Source of the DNA: Astragalus membranaceus
Lineage: Eukaryota > Streptophyta > Magnoliopsida > Fabales > Fabaceae
Assembly (NCBI GenBank): GCA_039519185.1
Contig: CM076846.1
Coordinates: 151,232,605 to 151,296,604, forward strand
Length of the DNA: 64,000 nucleotides
Reading direction: 5' to 3'
Under the pieces are notes generated by a model that saw only the letters and a program-made list of their open reading frames with translations, was not told the origin of the DNA and searched no databases. Positions 1 through 11,932 of the stretch are shown one piece after another. Both the position numbers and the translations under genes were made by a program. Positions within the stretch are counted from its first letter, which is position 1; the number at the start of each line of letters is the position of its first letter.

Positions 1-99
1 TCCACTAGCTTTGTTACTCAATTTCAAGAAGAGTGAGGCATCACCAGTCATATGCCTTGAACAACCACTATCAACCATCCACACGTTCCTTTTCTTGGA
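1..99 (-). CDS. Copia pol, N-terminal protease fragment (partial)
   Basis: Reading the minus strand from about 99 down to 1 gives a retropepsin start with the motif VDSGCSRHMTGD, which includes the catalytic D-S-G. This aspartic protease would release gag and pol products from the polyprotein. It runs off the left edge. It is in a different frame from gag, whose stop is at 126-128, so either a frameshift is used between gag and pol or this copy carries an indel. The sequence alone does not decide which. Confidence 0.8.
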
Positions 100-125
100 A
101 AACCGACGCACCTATAAAATGAACA

Positions 126-2012
126 TCAAACACTAGTGCGAGGTACCCAATTTTTGTTGGGTCCATGGGAGTTAGTCCTCAAGGGGTTTGTTTTCACAAT
201 CCACCTTGGTTTCTTGCAAGCAGGTATAAGAGTACCAAGCTCACATAATCTACGAATAGGGCATCTAAGAGAATTATGATTTCCTTTTTGACAATAAGTG
301 CAAGAGAAAGAGGTAGGTGTTTTATTACTTGAAGAAGCAGCTACAAATACCAAATCCTTTTTTAAATTAGAGTGGCTGGAATTTCCTTCATAACCAATAC
401 CTCTCCTACCAACATATTCATGTTGAGAGTGTAGTAACTTGGTTAAGGTATTTTCACCAACCTCAAACCTTTTCAAAGAATCTTTTAAATTTTCATTTTC
501 AGCCTTAATTTTTTCAAAAATTTGTTTAAGCTCAAGAAATTCAAGGTTGAATGGTTTAGCATTTTGTAGCTCATTTTTCAACTTAGCTACTTCATTCTCA
601 AGAGTCCTGATTTGAGTAGTCATGCTTTTGTTGCTCTTTTTCAGATTCTTAGATTTTATCAAAAGATTTTCATGTTTATAATAAAGAGCTTCAAAAGCTT
701 CATTCAAATCTTGACAACTGCTTTCATCATCACAAGAATCATTGGAATTAGAAAAAGAGTGGCTAGAATTTGTTACCTTAGTTGCGTCACTGGCCATGAG
801 ACAAGCAAGCTTTGAAGCAGTCACTTCTTCATCTATTTCACTGTCACTGCTTAGATTGTCCCATGTATCATTCGGAGAATAATCTGCTGTAAGACCAACG
901 ACATTTGCAACTTCCTCTTCTTCTTTCGTTTCACCTTCAGTTTCGGTGTCATCCCATGTAGCCTTCATTGCTTTCTTCTTTGGATATTTGTTCTTTAGCT
1001 TTGGACAATTTACTTTAAGGTGACCCGGTTTGTTGCATTCAAAACATCTTGGTTGGTCGTCTCCTTTCTCATGACTATCTCCTTTGTAATACCCGGATTT
1101 CTTAGAAAAATCACCTTTCCTTAACTTGTTGAACCTCATGAATTTTTTGAATTTTTTGGCAAGCATAACCATGTCTTCTTCATCAGATTCTTCATCAGAT
1201 TCAACCACTTTCTTTCCCGTTTTAGAATTTTTCGCGGCTGCAAGAGCAAGAGACCTCTTTTCTTTTACCGCTTCTTTTTCTTGAGTTTTCTTAGCACCCA
1301 AAACCACCTCAAAAGCTAGTAGTGACCCAATCAAGTCTTCGGTAGGCAAAGTACCAATATCCTTGGCTTCAGTGATAGCACAAGTCTTAGGAAAAAATTC
1401 ACCAGTTAACGAAGCAAGTATCTTCCCATTCAAGTCCTTTGTAGAATACTTTTTCCCAAGTGCTCTCAAGTTGTTTACAATCAAATTCAACCTTTGATGC
1501 ATAGCAGCGACAGTTTCACCTTCCTTCATCTTGAAAGCTTCATACTCAGAAGTGAGAACTCTGATTTTGGTGTCTTTCACTTGACTTGTACCTACATGAG
1601 TTGCTTCTAGACAATCCCAGATTTCTTTTGCAGTCTGACAACCTTTTACCCTTCCATACTCTTCTTCACAAAGTGCTAGATGTAGAATATTCATAGCTTT
1701 GGCATTCAGAGAGATCTTGTCAAGTTCGGACTTTCTTAACTCGCTCAAGTCAATAGTATAGATGTCCTCAACAGGTACTTCTTCAGCTTTACCAGTTGCT
1801 TGAGTTTTTGTAGAATCACCAGCAGCAGTATCACCTGGTTTTGTAATTTTGATCTTCATCGGTGTGAGCGGTCCATCTATAATGATTCTCCACAACGTGA
1901 AATCTATAGCCTGCACATGACATTTCATTCGACTACTCCAGTAGTCGTAATTAGTTCCATCAAACAAAGGTGGTCTATTAAAAGACATCCCCTCTTTAAT
2001 AAAAGACCCCAT
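126..2012 (-). CDS. Copia gag nucleocapsid polyprotein
   Basis: An open frame of 628 residues encodes the structural protein that packages element RNA in virus-like particles. The N-terminus (PPLFDGTNYDYWSSRM) is the usual Copia gag start, followed by a UBN2-type gag domain to roughly residue 240. There are acidic and lysine-rich linkers and a CCHC zinc knuckle near residues 323-336 (CFECNKPGHLKVNC). A long coiled-coil stretch covers about 430-520, and a second knuckle lies near 571-584 (CTYCQKGNHNSLRC). The start ATG lies 44 bases inside the primer binding site, as expected. The frame has no internal stops, so the copy may be fairly young. The alternative start MSFNRPP eight codons later would also serve. 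Confidence 0.88.
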   Translation of the reverse strand: MGSFIKEGMSFNRPPLFDGTNYDYWSSRMKCHVQAIDFTLWRIIIDGPLTPMKIKITKPGDTAAGDSTKTQATGKAEEVPVEDIYTIDLSELRKSELDKISLNAKAMNILHLALCEEEYGRVKGCQTAKEIWDCLEATHVGTSQVKDTKIRVLTSEYEAFKMKEGETVAAMHQRLNLIVNNLRALGKKYSTKDLNGKILASLTGEFFPKTCAITEAKDIGTLPTEDLIGSLLAFEVVLGAKKTQEKEAVKEKRSLALAAAKNSKTGKKVVESDEESDEEDMVMLAKKFKKFMRFNKLRKGDFSKKSGYYKGDSHEKGDDQPRCFECNKPGHLKVNCPKLKNKYPKKKAMKATWDDTETEGETKEEEEVANVVGLTADYSPNDTWDNLSSDSEIDEEVTASKLACLMASDATKVTNSSHSFSNSNDSCDDESSCQDLNEAFEALYYKHENLLIKSKNLKKSNKSMTTQIRTLENEVAKLKNELQNAKPFNLEFLELKQIFEKIKAENENLKDSLKRFEVGENTLTKLLHSQHEYVGRRGIGYEGNSSHSNLKKDLVFVAASSSNKTPTSFSCTYCQKGNHNSLRCPIRRLCELGTLIPACKKPRWIVKTNPLRTNSHGPNKNWVPRTSV

Positions 2013-2055
2013 GATCAGAAAAATGCGAGATGTTAAGCTCTATATGCAGTTACCT

Positions 2056-2067
2056 GCTCTGATACCA
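2056..2067 (-). other. Primer binding site, initiator-methionine tRNA
   Basis: The minus strand reads TGGTATCAGAGC, the standard Copia primer binding site complementary to the 3' end of tRNA-iMet. It starts two bases after the LTR end, which fixes both the orientation and the LTR boundary. Confidence 0.93.
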
Positions 2068-2069
2068 AT

Positions 2070-3450
2070 TGTTGGACTAAACGATAACCTTAGAGGGGGG
2101 GGGTGAATAAGGTTATAGGCTAAAAATCATTCTTTTTTGTGTTTTCAAAGTTGTTTAATGCTAGTTTAAAAAACAAATGCGGAAAAGGTTTATATGCTAG
2201 CAATTTGCGCAAGCTATTATAGAGATATAGCAACAATGATGAATTTTACAGTAACACAAAATCCACTTAACTGTAATATAGAGATTGCAACACAGTAACA
2301 ATGAGTATACTAATAGTGCAAATCAAAACAACTAACAAAAATATCAATTTCAATAGTTGTAATAACAATTCAACAGTTATTTCAATTTCGATAGTTATAA
2401 TAACAATTCAACAGTTAACGCTATAATAGAAAACCAAACAATAATAACAGGAACAAGAATAATGGGGCATAAATAAGTAAAGAGATAAGGGAAAGAAGAA
2501 CACCGCGATTTTTCGAGGTTCGGATTGAAATCCTACTCCTCGGCCTCCGGCTTTGCAACCTTTGGACTTTGGGAAAATAACGCTATAATGGTGAAGATGC
2601 TTCTTCAAAGTCTTACAACGCACACCACTTTACAGCAACAACACAACCTCTCAATTTCCCCAATTGAGAACCCGAGCTCCCCGCTTAGGATTTCTACGAT
2701 CCAATCTCCCCGATCGAACTACCCAAGAATCAATTTCCCAGGATTTCACAACAATACCAAACGCCAAGTGTTGAAATGAATACAATTAAAACTATGATCG
2801 ATTAATCAAGTGTATAACCATAAGAGTTGAGAGAGATGATATGATGATGAAAACCCCAGAAATTTGATTGAGAAACGAAGAAGATGATCAAATATTGAAA
2901 GGGATCGTTCTCAAGTTTTGGTTTCACGTTGTTTCTTTTTCTTTTGAGATATGCGGCTCTGAGCTTTTGTTTTTTGTTCTCACAAGTTTACGTGAAAAGC
3001 CCTAGGTTTCTATTTATCTCACTTAAGAAAAAAATGACCGTTGAAAATATGTTTTTCCAAAAATAGGCAAGGAAGCGATTCTTCCTCAGCAAGCTACATG
3101 CAAGGGAGCGCTCCTCCTTTAAAACAATTTTATTTTATTTTTAAAACAATTTTATCTTATTTTTTAAAACAATTTTAAAACAATTTTATTTTTAATCATC
3201 ATCTCTCAACTACGAATGTTATAAGACTTGGGTAATACGATCTTACATGAGTCCTACGCAAAGCGATATAAGTCTTCAATGCTTGAGCAGCTTTTCGTCC
3301 GAGCTTCTACAACTTTGAGTCAGCTTCCGAAGCTCTCTTGTTCAACGCCTTGCGCTCTTATATTTTTCCTGCGCTTTACCTCAAGTAAATTATCAGTAAC
3401 TTGTAATTTGTTATCATTCAAAACAAGGAATGTTTGCTATTGGCACAACA
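2070..3450 (-). repeat. 5' LTR of the Copia element
   Basis: The left edge reads TGTTGGAC on the plus strand, next to the primer binding site. The right edge reads GGCACAACA at 3442-3450, giving TG...CA ends and a length of about 1381 bp. It contains runs of TTTTAAAACAATTTTA near 3117-3195 and an AT-rich ATAAATAG on the minus strand near 3010-3017 that could be its TATA element. The partner LTR is outside the window, so the right edge rests on the terminal CA and on the switch to element A sequence. Confidence 0.75.
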
Positions 3451-3594
3451 TGGTGGGGAGGGGGTGTCAGGCCCAGGGTCGACCTTGTCGCCCCCTTCTG
3501 CAAATTCTAGGTGGCCCTGACTTTCTTGCCCCCTCCTTATAGGGTAGCTTTATTCTGGAGCGGACACTGTGATGGTCCAGTCGGGAGTGGAGCT

Positions 3595-5699
3595 ATGAGT
3601 GAGTCTCAATCTGAAGACTGTCCGCCTACATCCTCTACTGACCTGTCTAGCTCGAGCACATCTTCCGAGAGTACTCCTTCCACCGACACTCCAATTCACC
3701 CTTCTCTTTTAAAAGCGCCTGAGCCCGCCACTTCTGCCGAACGGTCGTCCTTCAATTCGTCGCCCTCTCGAGAAACGGAAAACACCATTGAGCCTTATGG
3801 CGACGAGGCCGCCCATTTTGGGCGGAAGGACGACCACGTTGAAGAAGTTGAGGAACCAGATTGGGGTGGCGTAATTGGTGAAGATCGCTCTTGGGTTTCG
3901 CTGGGCGTGATTGACAAAGTACCCTCGATACTCCGTCCTGGGGACGAGGTGCTGCAGTACTATACGGAAATGGTAGTCGAACTGGGTCAGATATGGGCGG
4001 TTGAAGGTCCTTCTGCGGACGAGCATGTAGCTGTTGTTCCGTCAACTCTAAAATTTATCATGTATTCGAACATTTTACGAGACATGAAGGTTCGTCCACC
4101 ATTCACCCATTTTCAACGCTCTGTTCTTCGCTATCTGGGAGTCGCCCATCCCAGTTGCACCCTAATACCTGGGTGTTCATCAAAGTGTCCGAGCAACTCA
4201 TGGGCGTGATGGGGCGTGACTGCTCTCGCTCTCTCTTTTTCAAGATCACCGAGATGAGCAGGTGGTCCGAACCTCGGAGCAACGGGAATTGGTGGGGGCA
4301 TCTAAGCATCAAAGGTCAGCAAGACTTCAAAATCTTCAAGCCTTACTCCGACTCATTAAAGCCCTGGAAGCATTCTTTCATGTAGGTCGTGCCTGTTTGT
4401 GAAAAGGCCGGCAAAACGGTCGGGTCTCTTGATGCTCGAGGACGAGTGAGCAGCCTTAAATTTCCTATCGCGTGGACGTACGCGCATTATCGCCGTACCC
4501 CAGTTACTTATAGGACCAGATGTCGACTTAGTGAGGGCGATCTGGAAACCCTGAGATTGCTCGAGAATATGGCCTCCTGGATGGACGAGGAGTTGATCAA
4601 GTGCTATCAGCTTACTCGGATACGGAACGACGATGAATTCAAAGTCGCTCTTAGTGCGATCGGCTCCCATTTTTTCTTGTTTTTACCTCTTTCGCTTTTG
4701 GTGAGGACGAATTTAAATTGTTTCTGATCGTTCTTCTTTTTCCTTGTAGGTCAAATGGCCAACATGGGATATGAAGAACTTATGAGGAAGGCCAGGGGGG
4801 GAAGTAAATCCCAACCCGCCCTTTCAAAAACTGTTGATGTCCCACCCCCGGGCGACGCTATCAGTCGCTGGCCCTGGGAAGAAGAGGGATCGCCACCAGC
4901 ACGCTGCTGGAACAAGTGGAGAAGACGCTGAGATCGACCCCCCCCCCCACAAGAAGACCAAGGCAGTGAAGGAGGTTCAGAGGAGGTAGACGTCTAACTT
5001 GGACTTGGATGAGATCTTTGAGGCGAATTTCGACCACTTTCGCCAATACCCTCTCCTTTTTATGGTTGAGGTAGCCAAGGCTGGTTCTCGCCTGATTGCA
5101 AAACTCAAACAAGGGGAAGCGGATCGGATCGCAGGTAAACACCTTCTTGCTCAAAATTTGTGGTTGGAGAGTGATAATTTAGATAAAACCGATAAGCTAA
5201 ATCGTGCTTATGAATATATCTCAGAGTTACGGGGGGAGTCCCTAAAGAAGAAGTATCAAGAATCTGAGGCCGCTCTCAAGCCCACTGCTGATGCTCTTAC
5301 GGAGACAAAGAGCGGGACAATGCCTTGGCCACCCAGGCCGAAGCAGAGCGGAAGGCGCACTTCGATACGACCAAGGTTAACGAGTTGTCGAACCAGGTCA
5401 ATGAGCTGGGGGATGAGGTTACCGGCCTGAAGATGAACATTAATGTTCTAGAGAAAGAGCGGAATGAGGCTTTGGAGGAATGTGACCGGGTGGTTGAGTC
5501 TACACTGGCCATCTGTAAAGAGCGATTTGATGAAGCTTTGGCCCAAGTGCAGTACGTCTATCCCGACCTCGAGATCAACCCTAATATAATCAATCATGCC
5601 CACTCTCTCAACGATGGTCGCATAGTATATCCTGCGGAGAGGGACGAGCAGGGGAAGATCATAAGGGAGGAATCTGTTGTGTATGAACGTCCCTTGTGA
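3595..5699 (+). pseudogene. Element A extra gene, antisense to gag-pol (gypsy-type transposase domain)
   Basis: Recognisable pieces are joined by frame changes. The first piece runs from MSESQSED to about 4150, with a serine/threonine-rich acidic N-terminus and a globular region ending THFQRSVLRYLG. A shifted frame continues at 4155-4385 (HPNTWVFIKV). Further pieces are 4389-4670, 4999-5300 and 5325-5699, the last ending in a coiled coil and YERPL. The domain is the one annotated in plants as putative gypsy-type transposase; its biochemical role is unknown. The matching gene in element B, with the same order and a similar C-terminus (VQYVYPD versus VQCMYPD), supports the join. At least one intron is likely near 4675-4750 (ending TTGTAG). 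A frameshift near 4150 and an in-frame stop near 4383 make it non-functional. Confidence 0.7.
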
Positions 5700-6307
5700 T
5701 TTTGTAATCTTGGTTTACTTTCGTGTTTGGGCGACCTCGTGGTCGTTCTTTTTGTTGCAATATGTACTCTTTTGGAGCCCGGCCTTTTTGGGTGACTTTA
5801 ATCACTGTTTGCTGTATCTTTACTTTATATTCGATTTATGATCGTTCTTTTGTTCCTCTTTAAATCGTTTTATCCGTAAGTGGGAGCTCTTTTCGAAGGA
5901 CACTCGGTGTCCTCCACAGGCATTTTACCATATTTCTATCCGGATTGAACTTCGCCCTTGGAGGTGCAACCATCTTTTAGGCCGCCTCGTTTGTAGCTTG
6001 GTTCGACCAAGTACTTTATTCCGAACGGGCAGTTTACCAATCTCAGATTAGTTTTAACTCGCCATGTAAGTCGTTATCCCTGCGGGGCTATGCTCTAGCC
6101 GGCCCGTATCGTTAGGTAATCGAACCTAGAGTCGGGAAAATATACTTTGAACGAAGAATAAAATAATGTCTCGTCTTATTTATGACTGGAAAAAAGAATG
6201 TTCTGCTCGGTTTACATAATTCATCCCACATCATGACATTCTTTCACTGTTTAAAATTAAATGAAGTATCTTCTCAAGTTCATCGCGCTCCAAGTTCTTG
6301 GAATAGG
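5700..6307. other. Gap between the convergent genes of element A
   Basis: No coding frame is supported here. The sequence separates the 3' end of the plus-strand extra gene from the 3' end of the minus-strand pol gene. It would hold both polyadenylation regions, but I cannot point to a specific signal. Confidence 0.6.
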
Positions 6308-8611
6308 TCATCCATTCATTGTTTCAAGCTGGTAGGCTCCCTTCCCCGTCTTCGAGACGACCCTATAAGGGACCTCCCAATTGGGGGCGAGCTTCCCTTG
6401 AGAAGCATTCTTTTGGCCGATGTTGGCTTTTCGGAGGACAAGCTGTCCCAGAGAAAAATCTCTTGGTATGACCTTGATGTTGTTCCTCGTGGCCATCCCT
6501 TACTTGATCAGCGCTTCTCTTAAGGAAGCTTGTGAACGGAGTTCTTCAATCAAATCCAGTTCTTCTCTGATTGCCTCCTCATTTTCTTGGAGCAGTTTGG
6601 GGTTTGTTGTTCTCCAGCTCAGTTCCCCGATCTCGACCGGGATAACCGCGTCCGTGCCATAAACTAGTTTGAAAGGAGACTCGCCAGTGGTAGAGTGGGG
6701 GTGGTACTGTACGCCCATAATACGTGTGGGAGTTCTTCTGCCCATTTCCCCTTTGCCTCGTCTAACCGCCTCCTCAGCCCGCGCAAGATCACTCTGGCGG
6801 CCTCTGTCTGACCGTTGGTTTGGGGGTGCTCAACTGACGTGAAGCGCTGCTTCACCCCTAGCTCGGTCAGGTACTTTTGAAAGTTTTTATCTGTAAACTG
6901 GGCTCCGTTATCTGAGACCAATTCTTCAGGAATTCCGAAACGGGTGAGGATGTTTTTCTTAAAAAAACTTCAAACAGTTCCTGGACGTGATGGTAGCCAG
7001 ACGTTCGGCTTCCACCCACTTGGTGAAATAATCTACCGCAACAATCAAGTATTTGAATTGCCTATGAGCGACTGCAAACTGACCCAAGAGGTCGATCCCC
7101 CACCATGCGATCGGCCATGGCGCAGTCATGCTGTTTAGTTCAACCGTGGGAGCGACGTGAATGTATGCGTGTCGTTGGCACTTATCACACTTCCTTACTA
7201 GCTTTTTCGCATCGTCCTCCATTGTGGGCAAGTAGTATCCCGCTTTTAATGCCTTTTTTGCCAAAGCTCGAGCTCCGAGGTGGTTTCCACATAGCCCCTC
7301 ATGTATCTCCCTTAAGACGTAACTAACCTCTTCTGGTGGGAGACATTTCAAGAGTGGCATGGAAAATCCTCTTCGAAACAGCTTCCCCTCAATTATCGAG
7401 TAAGATGTCGCTCGCCTACGTATCAAGGCTGCTTTTTTGCGGTCGCCTGGATCTTCTCCGTCTTTGATGTATCTGAGGATAAGGTCAATCCAGCATTCTT
7501 CTAGATCGACCACGCAAATATCTGGAGCCAGAGCGATGTCAAGTCGTACACTGGGTTGAGGTAGGATTTTTTGAATTACGCTTCTGTGGTTCCCAGGGTT
7601 TTTTGTGCTGGCCAACTTTGACAATATGTCCGCCCTTATGTTTTCTGATCGAGGGACGTGTTTTACCTCTACGTATTCAAACTGTCCGAGCAGTTCTCTC
7701 ACTCTTGCCAGATACCTTTGTAAGATTACGTCCTTGGCATCGAACACTTCTTTGATTTGGGATACTGCCAGGAGTGAGTCCGAGTGCAGCTCTACTATCT
7801 TTACGTTGAACTCGCGGGCGAGCAAATGTCCAGCAATGCATGCTTCGTACTCCGCCTGGTTGTTGGACATTGTAAATGAGAAAGTCAAAGCTACATCAAT
7901 AGTTGTTCCCTCAGTATTCTCTAGAATCAAGCCCGCCCCACTGCCTCTGCTGTTTGATGAGCCGTCCCCACGTAAGGTCCAAACTGGCATTATCGTTGTA
8001 GGGATCGGGGTCATCTCGGCAAGAAAGTCGGTCAATGCTTGAGCTTTAATGGCCGACCTGGGTTCATATTTGAGGCCAAAATCTGACAGCTCGATCGCCC
8101 ACTTTATCATTCTTTCTGCTAGGTCCGGCCTGTGGAGGATTTGCCGTATGGGTTGGTCTGTCCTCAAGACGATCTGATGGGCCACAAAATATGCCCTTAA
8201 TCTTTGAGCGGCCACATCCAATGCTAGAGCCAACTTTTCAATCTTCTGGTACCTGAGCTCAGGACCTTGAAGGGCTTTACTGATAAAATAAATAGGATTT
8301 TGCTTGGAGTTGCCCTCCCGTACCAACACTGCGGCTAGTGCCTCGCCGGTGATCGATAGGTGGAGGTACAAAGTTTCTCCCGGCTCTGATGTTGTTAGTA
8401 CAAGAGGCTGCAGTAGAGCGGTCTTCAGCTGATCCAGCGCCTGATCGGACTCAGGCGACCATTCAAACACTGTCTCTTTCTTTAACAGATTGAAAAGTGG
8501 GAGCGACTTGTTTGCTGCTTGGGCAATGAATCGTGAAATTGCGGCCACCATTCCGTTAAATTTCTGTATTTCTTTTTTGGTGGTGGGCAGCCTCATTTCT
8601 GTTGGCCTCAA
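6308..8611 (-). pseudogene. Element A RNase H, archaeal-type RNase H and integrase
   Basis: The long frame 6959-8611 starts with an RNase H whose first catalytic Asp position is lost (LYLHLSITGEAL). A linker follows, then a second RNase H starting WTLRGDGSSN with all four acidic positions recognisable (GDGS, NQAEYEA, HSDS, RADILSK). Next come an integrase zinc finger ending KCDKCQRHA and the first integrase Asp (WWGIDLLG). Integrase continues in another frame at 6664-6921 (VSDNGAQFTD, then NGQTEAA with the Glu) and at 6308-6745. The frame break coincides with a run of seven A residues near 6961-6967. A stop at 6500-6502 interrupts the last part. Loss of the first RNase H site with a second RNase H downstream is typical of Tat elements. 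Confidence 0.88.
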
Positions 8612-9545
8612 TTCCTCTTTCCGTTAGGTAGAAGCCTAAACATTTGCCCGCCCTTACTCCAAACGTGGATTTCTCAGGGTTTAGCCTGAGCGAGTTCTTA
8701 CGGGATTTCGCAAATACTTCTTCTAAGTCGGCCACATGGTCAGGATCCAATTTACTCTTGACAATCATGTCATCCAGGTAGACTTCCACTACCCTGCCTA
8801 TTTGCGCTTGGAAAACTTTATTCATCATTCTTTGATAGGCCGCTCCTGCATTTTTCAGCCCAAAGGGCATAACCTGATAGCAATAGTTTCCTTTTCCCGT
8901 CATGAACGCTCTCTTCTTTTGGTCAGGTGGGTACATGGCGATCTGGTTATATCCCGAGTATGCATCTAAGAATGATAGTAATCGGAACCCGCTGGCATTG
9001 TCTACCAATCGATCAACACTGGGGACTGGGAAAGCATCTTTAGGACATGCACGATTGAGGTCGGTGTAATCTATGCACATGCGCCATTTCCCATTGGCTT
9101 TCTTGACTAAAACCACGTTAGATAACCATGTAGTATACTTGTTCTCTTTGATGAAGCCGGCCTCGATCAGGTCTTCGACTGCCTTTACCGCAGCTTGTGC
9201 CTTTTCCTCTTTCTGAACACGCCTTCGTTGAGCAACCCACCTGGCTGAAGGGTCGACAGCCAAGTGGTGGCAGGCTACCTCAGACGCGACCCCCGGCATA
9301 TCGGCCGCACTCCAGGCGAACAAGTCGGAATAGTTTCTCAGACATTGGATGAGTTGTTCTCGTACCTCTTCTGGGAGATCGTTCCCGATCTTTATTGTTT
9401 TCTTGGGATCGTTCCCCAGCTGGATTTGAGTAAACTCTCCATCAGGCCCTGTCCTCTTAATTCTCTTCTTCAGTTCTCTGGTCAGGATATCGTCTTCCTC
9501 CTCTACTTCGCTATCAGGATCGTAGCGAGCATCCAGGTCGGTCAT
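8556..9545 (-). pseudogene. Element A reverse transcriptase
   Basis: This frame carries the Gypsy reverse transcriptase core: WRMCIDYTDLNRACPKD, LLSFLDAYSGYNQI, VMPFGLKNAGAAYQR and the catalytic box YLDDM, whose codons lie at 8769-8780 (about residue 256 of the frame). It copies element RNA into DNA. The thumb region runs to LGFYLTERGIEAN. The frame then shifts into the RNase H frame near 8600, and upstream it shifts to reach the protease frame, so the polyprotein is broken. Confidence 0.9.
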
Positions 9546-9783
9546 GTTGACTTTGCTCCCTCCTTTCCTCGGGTTATCCGCTCTTTTCGTTTCTTGTTCC
9601 CTTGTTCCTTCAAACTCATATAGAATGTCCTCTTTGCTGAGAGGAGGTCGTCTTGGAGGGTGACCACTTCTCCTTCATCAGAGTATAATTTCATCTTAAG
9701 ATGGACGGTAGTGGGGACTGCTTCAAGTCGTCCTAAGGTTGGTCGACCGATTATACATTGATATACTGATCTAATTGGGAGTA

Positions 9784-10344
9784 CTAGGAATTCGGTTTTA
9801 GTATCCTACACAACGGTTTTTCTGCACTGTCGTCCCCAAAGGTGACCATCAACTCGATGCGCCCGAGGGGTGTTGTGGACGACCCATTGAAGCCGGTTAA
9901 ATCTGATCCCCGGCAAGGTCTTAAATCGTCTCTAGAATTTCTCAACATGTCTAGGAGATCTTCAAAAATGATGTCAGCTGAGCTACCTTGGTCGACCAAG
10001 ATCCTCCTTACCTCCACATTGGCCATCACAGCAACTATCAGTAGTGGAACTTGTTTGTTCGGCTTTCCATCGAGTAAATCCTTGTTCGCAAAGGATATGG
10101 GCGGTCTCATTGAGAGAACCCTGGGAATGGATGAACAAGCGACGCTCATAATTTCTTTCCATCTTCCTTTCATTGACTTGTTAGTTTCCCTTTCACTACT
10201 AGGGCATCCCCCGGTAATCAGCATGGCGACTTGGCGCCCTTTAAATTTTTTGGTGTCTAGTCTTTCCTCATCCTCATCCTCCTCCTTTTCTCTTGTTTTG
10301 GACCTTTCGTTGAACACTGCCTTCTCCTTTTTCGAGGAGAGCAA
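9784..10344 (-). pseudogene. Element A aspartic protease region
   Basis: The frame contains VRRILVDQGSSADIIFEDLL, the Tat-type retropepsin active site (D-Q-G-S). TPLGRIELMVTFG follows, the usual second strand motif. The N-terminal part is a lysine- and acid-rich linker after gag. It stops at 9784; the remaining protease strand (IRSVYQCIIGRPTLG-like residues) is visible in another frame near 9700-9780. It would cleave the gag-pol polyprotein but is frameshifted on both sides. Confidence 0.8.
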
Positions 10345-11875
10345 GTTACTGGCTTCTTATCTCGTTCATCTATGTGTCCCTTCTTAACGTATTGAGTAAG
10401 CTTACCCTTTCTGATTAGGTCTTCTATATCATCCTTCAGGGCCATACAGTTGTTGGTGTCGTGCCCGTTACTGCGGTGATAGCGACAGTATTTTCGGGAC
10501 GGGCGCTGTCCTTCTTTAAGAACCATTGGTTCAGGTCTCTTCATATTTTTGAATTCTATATTTGCGCGTAGGACGTGTTCAGCTTAGCGCGGTCTGAGAA
10601 CTTTCTGGATTTGAAGTCCCTTGAGGGACCTCCCAAATCTCTTCTCGACCTATGGTCGCACTCCCCTTGGATTTCTCTGGTCGTTCCCCCCGCGACGGCT
10701 TGCGTTGCTATCGCCCTCTCTTCATAGTTCATGAATCTCTGAGATCTGCGGAGGAAAGTTTCCAATCCGGGCGGTTCGTTCACGCCCACTTCAATTTCAA
10801 ACAGTGTGCCGGTTCGAAGTCCATCTTGAAGGAACCAGTCTCATGTCGTCTTCCAGTCCTCTTACGTTGGCAGCCTCCTTGTTAAACCGTTCTACGTAGT
10901 CGCGGAGTGTTTCCCCAGGTTCCTGTCTGATCACTTTCAGGATTGCGTGTGATTTGGGTTTCACCCTTGAAGATGTAAAACGGGCGGGAAAAACCCTAGC
11001 GAGCTGTTCCCAGGATGAGATGGTGTTCGACCTCAGTTCCGTGAACCATTCTAAGGACGGCCCCTCCAAGGTTAGGGGGAATATCTTGCACTTAACTGGC
11101 CCGTGCGCTCCCCGGTATTGCATCATCAAATCAAAGTATCTCAGGTGGGCATCAGGGTCTTTCTCGCCGTTGTACATTCTTAAGTCTGACGGGGTTTTTC
11201 CATGGCACGCGGGATGGGATACTCGTCAACGTCTCGGGTAAAGGGTCCCATCCTCATACCACTCCTTACTCTGTGAGGTGGTCGGTCCTCGAAGCGTCGG
11301 CTTCGATAACCACGTTGCTCTGGAAGGCCTTGGTTACGATTTCGTCGTTCTGGCGTCCGAGTCTCGTAATGAAGACATGCATACTGATCATATGATCTGC
11401 TTCTCGATCGGGAGGGCGACCCAGACGAGTCGTATGAAGATTCTTGGTAAGAGGACTCTTCTGGCCAATAAGTAGGATCGGTCGAGGAGGGTGGTCTTAT
11501 ATGTGGCGTCAGAGCCTCTCCTTGATTTCGTCGTTGAGGTGGGGACCGGTGGACGAGATGCCTTCTAGGAGGTGACCTATGTCGCCTAGATAGATTCCTT
11601 CTTTCAACTGGAGATTGACTGTCTTGGTGGTATTGTTCGGGTGCAATGTGCGCCCGCCCTGAAGTCACTTGAGTTAACATTTCCAAAATCTGCTGTACGG
11701 CGTTGGCTGGTAGCACGATATTTTCCTGAGTGGCTTGTCCAGAGGGTGCGCCTTGAACAGTGTTCTCAGCTGTAACCGGGATACCCTCTGGGGTTGGTTG
11801 TGGTTGGTCAGGGATACCAACCACGCTCTGCAAGAGTGGGTTCCTCTGGCGGGGCGGTCTACCTCGCGGAGCCAT
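10257..11875 (-). pseudogene. Element A gag
   Basis: The start ATG at 11875 begins MAPRGRPPRQRNP, matching the element B start MAPRGRPRVQ. The proline- and arginine-rich N-terminus runs to about 11180. The retrotransposon gag domain is in another frame at 10797-11177 (FPLTLEGPSLEWFTELRSN). A third frame at 10556-10789 has FLRRSQRFMNYEE, and a fourth at 10257-10544 has the zinc-knuckle-like CRYHRSNGHDTNNC. Four frames in 1.6 kb show clear decay. Translations upstream of 11875 run into the LTR and are not gag. Confidence 0.82.
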
Positions 11876-11908
11876 AGGAACGAGGTCGGGATAATGCTTG
11901 GAGTGGGT

Positions 11909-11926
11909 CTCCCACTGTGGCCGCCA
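11909..11926 (-). other. Primer binding site of element A
   Basis: The minus strand reads TGGCGGCCACAGTGGGAG beside the 5' LTR. Element B has the same site with one base changed. The TGGCG start is usual for Gypsy elements; I cannot assign the tRNA with certainty. Confidence 0.7.
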
Positions 11927-11932
11927 ATGAAC

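Larger units (their letters stand above)
1..3450 (-). mobile_element. Ty1/Copia LTR retrotransposon, 5' part (SIRE-like)
   Basis: The order on the minus strand is LTR (2070-3450), primer binding site (2056-2067), gag (126-2012) and the start of protease (about 1-99). The rest of pol and the 3' LTR lie left of the window. The long LTR, the gag of more than 600 residues with two zinc knuckles and the protease motif DSGCSRHMTGD point to the Copia superfamily, probably the SIRE/Maximus lineage. The lineage call is from memory of family features. To the right lies the 3' region of element A, so this element appears to be inserted in A. The other target-site copy is outside the window. Confidence 0.85.

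Noticed and set aside
9842..10387. Plus-strand frame of 181 codons opposite element A protease
   Set aside because: It is the shadow of the protease and gag frame on the other strand.
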